Assembly: GCA_038232215.1 (NCBI GenBank)
Contig: JBBSIG010000154.1
Span: 1 to 6,465 of the forward strand
DNA: 6,465 nt
DNA from: JBBSIG01 sp038232215
GTDB lineage: Bacteria; Actinomycetota; Thermoleophilia; Gaiellales; Gaiellaceae
Reading direction: 5' to 3'
Positions 1 through 4,737 of the stretch are shown piece by piece; positions within the stretch are counted from its first letter, which is position 1, and every line of letters begins with the position of its first letter. Under the pieces are notes generated by a model. That model was not told the DNA's origin. It worked only from the letters and a program-made list of their open reading frames with translations, and did no database searches. Made by a program: the position numbers and the translations under genes.

Positions 1-1
1 G

Positions 2-130
2 CCGCTCTCCATCTTCCCGCTCACGGTCGCCGTCCAGCGCATCGCGCTCCAGTTCGCCGTCCAGCTCGGCACCGACCCCGACGACGTCCGACCCAAGATT
101 GCCGAGTGGCAAGCGATCGAGATCTACTAG
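2..130 (+). CDS. C-terminal end of a probable SIS-domain sugar isomerase/aminotransferase-like protein (5' truncated)
   Basis: An open frame enters from the left edge and ends at TAG (128-130), giving 42 residues. It contains IFPLTVAVQRIALQFAVQLG followed by TDPDDVRPKIAEW. The pattern of a hydrophobic 'P-L-x-x-x-x-Q-x-x-A' helix followed by 'G-x-D-P-D' resembles the last helix and tail of SIS-domain sugar-phosphate proteins such as the GlmS isomerase domain, AgaS and FrlB. Those proteins bind or isomerise phosphosugars in the cytoplasm. No catalytic residues fall in the visible part, so substrate and exact family cannot be given. It runs towards the tRNA gene on the other strand, 47 bp away, with no strong terminator visible between them. 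Another helical protein with a similar tail remains possible. Confidence 0.5.
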   Translation, partial: PLSIFPLTVAVQRIALQFAVQLGTDPDDVRPKIAEWQAIEIY

Positions 131-177
131 GAGTAACGCCCCCGTCACGCCTGACACGTCCTCGACGTCCGGAACAG

Positions 178-250
178 TGGCGAGGGCCGGAATCGAACCG
201 GCGACACCACGGTTTTCAGCCGTGTGCTCTACCAACTGAGCTACCTCGCC
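178..250 (-). tRNA. tRNA-Phe (anticodon GAA)
   Basis: Read on the minus strand this is a complete 73-nt cloverleaf. The acceptor stem is GGCGAGG/CCTCGCC with discriminator A. The D arm is GCTC/GAGC with loop AGTTGGTA. The anticodon stem is CACGG/CCGTG with loop CTGAAAA, which places GAA at the anticodon. The variable loop is GTGTC, and the T arm is GCCGG/CCGGC with loop TTCGATT. All stems pair perfectly. The 3' CCA is not encoded (the next three plus-strand bases are CAG, not TGG), so it must be added by a nucleotidyltransferase. The gene is divergent from the arginase gene. Confidence 0.97.
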
Positions 251-260
251 CCGGCGCGCC

Positions 261-266
261 AGTGTA
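261..266 (-). promoter_or_regulatory. Candidate -10 element of the tRNA-Phe gene
   Basis: The minus strand reads TACACT, matching the TANNNT pattern of main sigma factor -10 elements. It ends 10 nt before the first base of the mature tRNA, which would leave a short 5' leader for RNase P to remove. No clear -35 hexamer is visible at 16-19 nt upstream. Confidence 0.45.
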
Positions 267-292
267 GCGCCGTCGAGGCCCGGGGCGGCCGT

Positions 293-298
293 TAGCCT
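293..298 (+). promoter_or_regulatory. -10 element of a probably leaderless arginase transcript
   Basis: TAGCCT (TANNNT) lies exactly 7 nt before the ATG at 306, and no Shine-Dalgarno sequence lies between them. Transcription would start at or next to the A of the start codon. The same hexamer and spacing precede the gene at 4050. Confidence 0.6.
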
Positions 299-305
299 CT
301 GCTGC

Positions 306-1214
306 ATGCCGACGCGGGAAGATCACCGGCCGGTCGCGGTCATCGGCGCTCCCCTCGACCTGGGCGCCGGGCGCCGCGGCGTCGACATGGGCCCTTCGGC
401 GATTCGCTACGCGGGACTCGCCACTCGGCTCGCGGAGCTCGGTCACGATCCCGTCGACTGGGGCAACGTGGAGACGGCAGTCGCCGAGGCCGCGGAGGTG
501 GGCGACGAGCGCGCCCGCTTCCTGACCCAGATCAAGGTCGCCTGCGAGCGCGTCGCCGCGAAGATGGGCGACGCCGCGCGGGACGGCCTCCTGCCGCTCG
601 TCCTCGGCGGCGATCACTCGGTCGCGCTCGGGACGCTTGGCGGGCTCGCACGCGTGCACGGCGCCGGCGGCGTCCTCTGGCTCGACGCGCACGGCGACCT
701 CAACAGCCCGGAGACGAGCCCGACGGGAAACGTCCACGGGATGGTGCTCGCGGCCGCGCTCGGCCACGCCGGGCCTCGTTTTCGCGACGGCTGGAGCCTC
801 CCGGCGGTGGAGCCGGGGCGGGTCGCCCTCGTCGGCGTCCGCTCCCTCGACGAGGGCGAGCGCGACCTGCTCGGCGAGCTCAACGCCCGGGTGTTCACGA
901 TGAGCGACCTCGACCGGATCGGTGTCGAGCGTGCGCTCACCGAGGCGCTCGAGCACATCGCGGGCTCGGGGTTCGTGCACCTGAGCCTCGACATGGACGT
1001 CGTCGACCCCGAGGTGGCTCCCGGCGTCGGCACCCCCGTGCGCGGCGGGCTCTCGTACCGCGAGGCTCATCTCGCGCTCGAGCTGGTGGCGGAGTCGGGT
1101 CTCGCGGGCTCGCTCGAGGTCGTCGAGGTGAACCCGATTCTCGATCGCGAGAACCAGACGGGCGTGCTCGCGGTCGAGCTCGTCGCGAGCGCGCTCGGCG
1201 CGCGCATTCTCTGA
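306..1214 (+). CDS. rocF: Arginase (L-arginine to L-ornithine and urea)
   Basis: This 302-residue protein has the usual length for a bacterial arginase of the ureohydrolase superfamily. It hydrolyses arginine to ornithine and urea in the cytoplasm with a binuclear manganese centre. The metal ligands are all present: H104 in GGDHS (101-105), D127, H129 and D131 in DAHGD, and D229 and D231 in SLDMD. Features that favour arginase over agmatinase are N133 after DAHGD, the segment SPETSPTGNVHGM (134-146) with H144, and the D182/E185 pair in RSLDEGE, which match positions contacting the arginine side in known arginases. E274 in EVVEVNP corresponds to the guanidinium-binding glutamate. The second DAHGD residue pair has Gly where Thr or Ala is common, a mild variation. 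The ATG at 306 is chosen because a TANNNT element sits 7 nt upstream. It is a monocistronic gene, convergent with the GNAT gene, and no ornithine-using partner is in view. Confidence 0.93.
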   Translation: MPTREDHRPVAVIGAPLDLGAGRRGVDMGPSAIRYAGLATRLAELGHDPVDWGNVETAVAEAAEVGDERARFLTQIKVACERVAAKMGDAARDGLLPLVLGGDHSVALGTLGGLARVHGAGGVLWLDAHGDLNSPETSPTGNVHGMVLAAALGHAGPRFRDGWSLPAVEPGRVALVGVRSLDEGERDLLGELNARVFTMSDLDRIGVERALTEALEHIAGSGFVHLSLDMDVVDPEVAPGVGTPVRGGLSYREAHLALELVAESGLAGSLEVVEVNPILDRENQTGVLAVELVASALGARIL

Positions 1215-1280
1215 GACTCGTTACCGCGCTGAGCTGCAGCGGCTCTACCAGGCCGCTGCGACTCGACTCGCGGAGTCTCA
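1212..1280. repeat. Outer inverted repeat (8 bp perfect) joining the two stop codons of convergent genes
   Basis: TGAGACTC (1212-1219) is the exact reverse complement of GAGTCTCA (1273-1280). Each arm contains a stop codon: the TGA of the arginase gene on the plus strand and the TGA of the GNAT gene on the minus strand. The two genes therefore end in the same 8-base sequence, TGAGACTC. A second perfect hairpin (1236-1259) is nested inside. Confidence 0.7.
1236..1259. terminator. Bidirectional hairpin terminator between arginase and GNAT genes
   Basis: GCAGCGGC (1236-1243) and GCCGCTGC (1252-1259) form a perfect 8-bp G+C-rich stem around the 8-nt loop TCTACCAG. It lies in the 63-bp gap between two convergent genes, so it can act in both directions. 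Neither strand has a run of T after the stem. It would therefore be a U-less hairpin terminator of the kind reported in high-GC actinobacteria, or it may need Rho. Confidence 0.6.
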
Positions 1281-1775
1281 CTCTTCGCTGGCGAGCAGCT
1301 CCATCAGCAGGCCGTCGTGCCAGCCGCCGCCGTTGGCGTCGCGCTCGTAGCGCCGCATCACGCCCACGGGCCTGAAACCGACCTTCTCGTACGTCCGTAC
1401 TGCGGCAGCATTCGCCACCGCCGGGTCAATCGTGATGCGGTGGTGGCCACGGTCATCGATCAGATGGCGCACCACGCGTCGTACTGCCTCCGTGCCGATA
1501 CCGCGGCCGTGCAGGGCAGGATCCAGGAACAGGTCGATCCCCGCGTGGCGGTATTTGGGCTCGAGCTCTTCGAAGAATTGGATCAAGCCCGCGACGGCAC
1601 CATCGACCTCGATCGCCAGGCGGGTCGACTCGGGGTCGTCGGTCCATGGAAAGCCCTCGTCCGGGAAGTCCCACCAGCGCGCCACCTCGGCTGTCCTGTG
1701 GATTCGCAGCAGCTCGGCCTCGTCGCCCTCGGCGAGCGGGCGGAGGATCACCTCCGGTCGCACTGCCACCTCCAT
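1278..1775 (-). CDS. GNAT-family N-acetyltransferase, AAC(6')-I-like
   Basis: This is a 165-residue single-domain GNAT protein that transfers an acetyl group from acetyl-CoA to an amine. The core starts at VILRPLAEGD (about 9-18). The acetyl-CoA-binding loop is HGRGIG (89-94) after strand GIDLFLDP (79-86), and TYEKVGF (128-134) is the usual C-terminal GNAT element. EVARWW (30-35), GIDLFL and the ITIDP...N...A.R.YEK.GF block recall aminoglycoside 6'-N-acetyltransferases of the AAC(6')-Ib type. That resemblance is from memory of the family, and many uncharacterised GNATs share it, so the substrate is open. The gene lies 20 bp downstream of the VOC gene and is probably co-transcribed with it. 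The start is uncertain: ATG at 1775 has no ribosome site, while GTG at 1763 (161 residues) has GGAGG five bases upstream. Many AT-ending codons set it apart from its neighbours. Confidence 0.83.
   Translation of the reverse strand: MEVAVRPEVILRPLAEGDEAELLRIHRTAEVARWWDFPDEGFPWTDDPESTRLAIEVDGAVAGLIQFFEELEPKYRHAGIDLFLDPALHGRGIGTEAVRRVVRHLIDDRGHHRITIDPAVANAAAVRTYEKVGFRPVGVMRRYERDANGGGWHDGLLMELLASEE
1769..1773 (-). promoter_or_regulatory. Shine-Dalgarno sequence supporting an alternative GNAT start
   Basis: GGAGG on the minus strand lies 5 nt before the GTG at 1763-1761 and overlaps the G of the ATG at 1775. If it is used, the protein begins at codon 5 of the longer form (MRPEVILRPL). The 20-nt gap upstream of the ATG shows no comparable site. 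Confidence 0.45.
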
Positions 1776-1795
1776 CGCCAGCCGAGCACTCGCGA

Positions 1796-2200
1796 CTACC
1801 CGTCGGACTCGGGAAGTGCCTGCGCGACCTCCCAGATATGGCCGTCGGGGTCGGTGAAACTGGCGGTGCGCATTCCCCAATCCCGGTTCATCGGGCCGTT
1901 GAGTAGCGCCACGCCGCGCGTTGCCAGTTTCTCGCACACCGCATCCGCATCATCCACCCAGATGGTCAGCTGGAAGCGCGATCCGGCTTCCCGACTGGCG
2001 ACAGCTCCGGGAGCGATCAGGTCGTGCGCCGCGGAGATCTCGAGCAGATTGACGATCATGTTGTCGAACCCGAAGGCTGCAGAGCTCTCGTCTTCATAGA
2101 TCGTCGACACGTCGAAGACGTGCTCGTAGAACGCTTTCGACAGCTGTGGGTCCTCGACGAACAGCGTGGTGGCTCCGACGCTCTTGAGTGACGCACTCAC
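1796..2200 (-). CDS. VOC-superfamily (glyoxalase/bleomycin-resistance fold) protein
   Basis: This 134-residue protein is the usual size for a small two-module VOC protein. It has two beta-alpha-beta-beta-beta modules: the first begins TTLFVEDPQLSKAFYEHVF (11-29) and ends NLLEI (51-55). The second begins RFQLTIWVDDADAVCEKL (75-92) and ends SFTDPDGHIWEV (114-125). The family includes glyoxalase I, extradiol dioxygenases and drug-binding resistance proteins. Of the four usual metal-ligand positions, E54 and E124 are present. The first-strand position is Thr (TTLFV) and the third falls on Q77 or L78, so a classical His/Glu metal site looks incomplete. It may bind ligand without classical metal catalysis. 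The GTG at 2200 is chosen because GGAAAGGGG lies 7 nt upstream and homology starts just after it. It is first in a unit with the GNAT gene. Substrate is unknown. Confidence 0.85.
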   Translation of the reverse strand: MSASLKSVGATTLFVEDPQLSKAFYEHVFDVSTIYEDESSAAFGFDNMIVNLLEISAAHDLIAPGAVASREAGSRFQLTIWVDDADAVCEKLATRGVALLNGPMNRDWGMRTASFTDPDGHIWEVAQALPESDG

Positions 2201-2207
2201 CTCTGCA

Positions 2208-2216
2208 CCCCTTTCC
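2208..2216 (-). promoter_or_regulatory. Ribosome binding site of the VOC gene
   Basis: GGAAAGGGG on the minus strand sits 7 nt before the GTG at 2200 and fixes that start. The longer open frame reaching upstream to 2350 has no recognisable family sequence before this point. This is the clearest leadered start in a window where most genes look leaderless. Confidence 0.6.
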
Positions 2217-2231
2217 GTTCGCCTGACCGGC

Positions 2232-2237
2232 ATTCTG
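2232..2237 (-). promoter_or_regulatory. Weak candidate -10 element of the VOC-GNAT unit
   Basis: CAGAAT on the minus strand matches TATAAT at four of six positions. It would place the transcript start near 2225, giving a leader of about 25 nt that includes the ribosome site. The matching -35 position (about 2255-2260, CCGACC) is poor and lies inside the palindrome at 2253-2265. Confidence 0.3.
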
Positions 2238-2252
2238 TCGACCGACGTAAGA

Positions 2253-2265
2253 CTGGTCGGACCAG
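2253..2265. promoter_or_regulatory. Palindromic operator candidate, FadR-subfamily GntR type
   Basis: CTGGTC-G-GACCAG is a perfect 13-bp palindrome with 6-bp arms. Its core TGGTCGGACCA fits TNGTNNNACNA, the operator pattern of the FadR subfamily of GntR regulators, and is close to the E. coli FadR box. It lies 53 bp upstream of the VOC start, where a repressor would cover the -35 region. No GntR regulator is encoded in the window, so the binding protein is unknown. Confidence 0.5.
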
Positions 2266-2419
2266 ACGAAATCATCGCTTCACCGTCGCTGATCTCCGCC
2301 TGCCCGCGCGCCTCGATTCCACGGAGAGGCGCAACGGCCTCGAAGATCACGAGCAGGCAGCGACGGTCCCGCCGAAGGTGCTGGAGCGAACCGGCGTCGC
2401 TTCGGCCGTGTGCGTCCGT
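2266..2419. other. Intergenic stretch without a recognisable gene
   Basis: Open frames cross this stretch on both strands, but none shows a family motif. The real starts of the flanking divergent genes are better placed at 2200 and 2433. I see no RNA gene, repeat or hairpin of note here. It may hold regulatory sequence for the methyltransferase gene or remnants of a lost gene. Confidence 0.4.
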
Positions 2420-2425
2420 TAGCTT
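2420..2425 (+). promoter_or_regulatory. -10 element of a probably leaderless methyltransferase transcript
   Basis: TAGCTT lies exactly 7 nt before the GTG at 2433. The context CCGTTAGC is shared with the arginase promoter (CCGTTAGCC at 289-297). This decides the start over the much longer in-frame extension back to 2166, which overlaps the VOC gene. Confidence 0.6.
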
Positions 2426-2432
2426 CCGGCAG

Positions 2433-3203
2433 GTGGAGGAGAGCGACGGCTACTTCGGCGAGCGCGTCGCCGCGCGGTACGACGAGTCCGGTGAGATCTC
2501 GGAGATGTTCGAGCCGTCGGTCGTCGACCCGGTCGTCGACCTTCTCGTCGAGCTCGCCGGCGGCGGTCAGGCGCTCGAGCTGGGGATCGGGACGGGCCGG
2601 ATCGCGCTCCCGCTTGCGCAGCGGGGAGTCCCGGTGCACGGGATCGAGCTGTCGAAGGCGATGGCCGCGAGACTGCGCGCGAAGCCGGGTGGCTCAGACA
2701 TCGGCGTCACAATCGGGGACTTCGCGACGACCACCGTAGGCGGGACGTTCTCCGTCGCCTACCTCGTCTTCAACACGATCATGAACCTGACGACGCAGGC
2801 GGCGCAGGTCGCGTGCTTCCGGAATGTCGCGGCCCACCTCGAGCCGGGTGGCTGCTTCGTGATCGAGGTGGGTGTCCCGGATCTTCAGCGGCTTCCGCCC
2901 GGCGAGACCATCCTCGCCTTCCACGTGGGCGAGAATCGCTGGGGATTCGACGAGTACGACGTCGCGAGACAGGGCCTCACGTCCCACCACTTCGAGAGCG
3001 TCGACGGACGGACCGAGCGGAGCTCGATCCCGTTCCGATACGTGTGGCCCTCGGAGCTCGACCTGATGGCCGAGCTGGCCGGGATGAGACTGCGCGAGCG
3101 CTGGAGCGGGTGGGAGCGGGAGCCGTTCACGAGCGACAGCCGCAAGCACGTCTCGGTGTGGGAGAAGCCGGCAGACGAGTGCGGCCCCCTCGCCGCGGCG
3201 TGA
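2433..3203 (+). CDS. Class I SAM-dependent methyltransferase
   Basis: This 256-residue cytoplasmic enzyme has the Rossmann-type methyltransferase core and should transfer a methyl group from S-adenosylmethionine to an unidentified small molecule. Motif I is ALELGIGTGR (47-56), the SAM-binding glycine loop. The acidic residue after strand 2 is E72 in VHGIELS. IGDFATT (94-100) matches the motif that contacts the adenine. LEPGGCFVIEV (136-146) is the strand 5 region. The N-terminus YFGERVAARYDE (7-18) is typical of this class. The C-terminal part (170-256) contains an HHFESVDGR segment and ends RKHVSVWEK, as in many uncharacterised actinobacterial methyltransferases. No substrate-specific motif is recognised. 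The GTG at 2433 is supported by the TANNNT element upstream and by the start of homology. The stop is 4 bp from that of the convergent hydrolase gene. Confidence 0.9.
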   Translation: MEESDGYFGERVAARYDESGEISEMFEPSVVDPVVDLLVELAGGGQALELGIGTGRIALPLAQRGVPVHGIELSKAMAARLRAKPGGSDIGVTIGDFATTTVGGTFSVAYLVFNTIMNLTTQAAQVACFRNVAAHLEPGGCFVIEVGVPDLQRLPPGETILAFHVGENRWGFDEYDVARQGLTSHHFESVDGRTERSSIPFRYVWPSELDLMAELAGMRLRERWSGWEREPFTSDSRKHVSVWEKPADECGPLAAA

Positions 3204-3207
3204 CTCG

Positions 3208-3987
3208 CTACCCGAGAAAGGCGTCGAGCGCAGCGCCGGTCTCGGCCCAGGCGTCCCACGTCACCATGTGCCCCCCACCCACGGTGACGACCTCGAGCAG
3301 GTCGCCGAGCGCCTCGCGGTAGGCGTAGGTCTGCTCGTCGAGGACGAGGAACGACGACGCGCCGACGACCAGCAGCGTCGGAACCCGCAGGCGGTCGTAG
3401 CGCGGCGGCTCGGTCGAGAGCTCGCTGTAGGCGGTCACGACCGCGCTCTGGCAGTACCGGTAGCGCAGGCGGCCGTCGGGCGAGCGCTCGAGGTGCTCGC
3501 GGACGTCCTCCTCCACCGTCTCCCTCGGGGTGTTGAAGAGGCGCCCCGAGTCGATCCGCGCCTGTACCGCCTCCTCCGGCGTCGCGAAGACGCGCTCCCG
3601 GCGCATGTCCTCAGCGAGGTCGAGCGCGACCTGCGGGATGAGCTGGATCGCCGGGTCGAGCAGCGCGACCCGCTCGACGAGCGCCGGCTCGCGCGCGGTG
3701 ATCTCCATTGCCAGCCGGCCGCCGAAGCTGTGGCCGATCCACGTCGCGCGCTCGATCCCGGCCGCCTCGACCGTCTCGATCACGTCGAGGCAGTGCGTGT
3801 AGAGGTTCCACGGAGGCTCGTAGGGCGAGCGGCCGTGGCCGCGGAGATCGGGCGCGACGACGCGGAAACGTCCCGCCAGGCGCTCCTCTGCGAGCCGCCT
3901 GAAGCCCCGGGCGTGTCCCGTGATCCCGTGCAGGCAGACGATCGGCGGCGCCTTCCGGTCGCCCCACTCGTGCAGCGCGAGCCGCAT
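3208..3987 (-). CDS. Alpha/beta hydrolase
   Basis: This 259-residue protein has the alpha/beta-hydrolase fold and lacks a signal peptide, so it is probably cytoplasmic. The oxyanion-hole motif is HGITGH (20-25), and DLRGHGRSP (47-55) is the typical segment before helix B. The nucleophile is S87 in GHSFGG (85-90), and the catalytic histidine is H240 in GGGHMV. The acid could be D111 after strand 6 (LLDPAI) or D217 after strand 7 (SSFLVLDE). The usual Asp directly after strand 7 (VVGASS) is absent, which favours another position. The family covers esterases, haloperoxidase-like enzymes and C-C bond hydrolases, so the substrate cannot be named. The ATG at 3987 is backed by TAGGGT six bases upstream. 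It is divergent from the phosphoesterase gene and convergent with the methyltransferase gene. Confidence 0.88.
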   Translation of the reverse strand: MRLALHEWGDRKAPPIVCLHGITGHARGFRRLAEERLAGRFRVVAPDLRGHGRSPYEPPWNLYTHCLDVIETVEAAGIERATWIGHSFGGRLAMEITAREPALVERVALLDPAIQLIPQVALDLAEDMRRERVFATPEEAVQARIDSGRLFNTPRETVEEDVREHLERSPDGRLRYRYCQSAVVTAYSELSTEPPRYDRLRVPTLLVVGASSFLVLDEQTYAYREALGDLLEVVTVGGGHMVTWDAWAETGAALDAFLG

Positions 3988-3993
3988 CGCGAG

Positions 3994-3999
3994 ACCCTA
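3994..3999 (-). promoter_or_regulatory. -10 element of a probably leaderless hydrolase transcript
   Basis: TAGGGT on the minus strand is separated by 6 nt (CTCGCG) from the ATG at 3987. That puts the expected transcript start on the A of the start codon. There is no Shine-Dalgarno sequence. Confidence 0.55.
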
Positions 4000-4036
4000 C
4001 CGGCGCTGCTGCCTTCACCTGCAGGACCCGGCGCGC

Positions 4037-4042
4037 TAGCCT
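4037..4042 (+). promoter_or_regulatory. -10 element of a probably leaderless phosphoesterase transcript
   Basis: TAGCCT lies 7 nt before the GTG at 4050. Hexamer and spacing are identical to those at the arginase gene. The 62-bp gap between this start and that of the divergent hydrolase gene holds both -10 elements, 37 bp apart. Confidence 0.6.
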
Positions 4043-4049
4043 CGCGCAC

Positions 4050-4721
4050 GTGCTCGCGATCCTCTACGACATCCATGGCAACCTCCCGGCGCTCGAGGCC
4101 GTGCTCGCCGACGCGGAGGGTGCCGGCGCCGAGCGGTTCCTCCTCGGCGGCGACTACGCGGCGTACTCGCCCTGGCCGCTCGAGACGCTCGAGCGGCTGC
4201 GCGGGCTCCCGGCGACGACGTGGATCCGCGGCAACGGGGAGCGGTGGCTCCGCGAGCCGCCGCTCGATCGTCCCGACGTGATGGAGGCGCTCTCGCAGGG
4301 CGCGCCCGGCGTCGGAGCCGAGGAGGGCTGGCTCTTCTCCCTCCAGGCGCAGGTCGAGCTCGACGGCGTGCTCTACGTGCACGGCTCCCCACTCTCCGAC
4401 GTCGAGAGCTTCGCGAGCGAGCCTCGCGACGAGGACGAGGATCTGCTCGCCGGCGTCCGCGACCGCACCGTGGTCTTCGGGCACAGCCACCTCCAGTTCC
4501 GGCGACCGGGGCCCGGCGGCACCGAGCTCCTGAACCCCGGGAGCGTCGGGATGCCGCTCGACGGCGACTCCCGGGCCGCGTACGCGCTCAGGCCGGGAGG
4601 CGGCGATTTCGAGCTCAGGCGGGTGGGCTACGACACGGAGCGGGCCGCCGCGGCGTACCGGGCGCTCGGAGGGGTGTTCGGCCCGATGGCGGAGGGGCGG
4701 ATCCTGCGCGGCTCGGATTAG
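4050..4721 (+). CDS. Metallophosphoesterase, YfcE/MJ0936-like
   Basis: This 223-residue protein belongs to the calcineurin-like phosphoesterases, which use two metal ions to hydrolyse phosphate esters or diesters. Visible ligands in order are D7 and H9 in DIHGN (7-11), D35 in LGGDY, N62 in RGNGE, H111 in YVHGSP, and H145 and H147 in FGHSH (143-147). NPGSVGMP (162-169) is the C-terminal signature seen in YfcE-type proteins. The fourth motif reads GNGE rather than GNHE/D, which is normal variation in this subgroup, where the third residue does not bind metal consistently. There is no signal peptide. The substrate is unknown; members are often described as broad phosphodiesterases. The GTG at 4050 begins directly at the first strand (MLAILYD), so there is no room for a later start. 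Confidence 0.9.
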   Translation: MLAILYDIHGNLPALEAVLADAEGAGAERFLLGGDYAAYSPWPLETLERLRGLPATTWIRGNGERWLREPPLDRPDVMEALSQGAPGVGAEEGWLFSLQAQVELDGVLYVHGSPLSDVESFASEPRDEDEDLLAGVRDRTVVFGHSHLQFRRPGPGGTELLNPGSVGMPLDGDSRAAYALRPGGGDFELRRVGYDTERAAAAYRALGGVFGPMAEGRILRGSD

Positions 4722-4732
4722 GCCTAGGGCCT
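4720..4732. terminator. Small hairpin between convergent phosphoesterase and rarA genes
   Basis: AGGCC (4720-4724) and GGCCT (4728-4732) pair perfectly around the 3-nt loop TAG. The hairpin covers most of the 16-bp gap between the two stop codons. The stem is short and no T-run follows on either side, so a terminator role is tentative. Confidence 0.3.
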
Positions 4733-4737
4733 GCGCC

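Noticed and set aside
156..168. Short inverted repeat ACGTC-CTC-GACGT between the SIS-type gene and the tRNA gene
   Set aside because: A 5-bp stem with a 3-nt loop and no T-run is too weak and common in such DNA to call a terminator.
178..250. tRNA-Phe gene as an attachment site for a mobile element
   Set aside because: There is no integrase gene, no repeated copy of the tRNA 3' end in the window, and ordinary genes flank both sides.
216..1070. A 284-codon open frame antisense to the arginase gene
   Set aside because: The product has no recognisable domain, overlaps the tRNA gene and mirrors the strong codon bias of the arginase frame.
2166..2432. N-terminal extension of the methyltransferase frame back to an ATG at 2166
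   Set aside because: It would overlap the start of the VOC gene, contains no methyltransferase sequence, and a -10 element fits the GTG at 2433 instead.
3204..3216. CTCG-CTACC-CGAG hairpin at the methyltransferase/hydrolase junction
   Set aside because: A 4-bp stem is expected often by chance at this G+C content.
4233..4244. GNGE instead of GNHE/D in the phosphoesterase as a sign of a dead enzyme
   Set aside because: All other metal ligands are present, N62 is kept, and the third position of this motif varies in YfcE-like proteins.
3268..4281. A 337-codon open frame on the plus strand antisense to the hydrolase, and a similar one at 3780-4787 on the minus strand
   Set aside because: Both overlap convincingly identified genes almost entirely, and neither shows conserved motifs; they are frame shadows.
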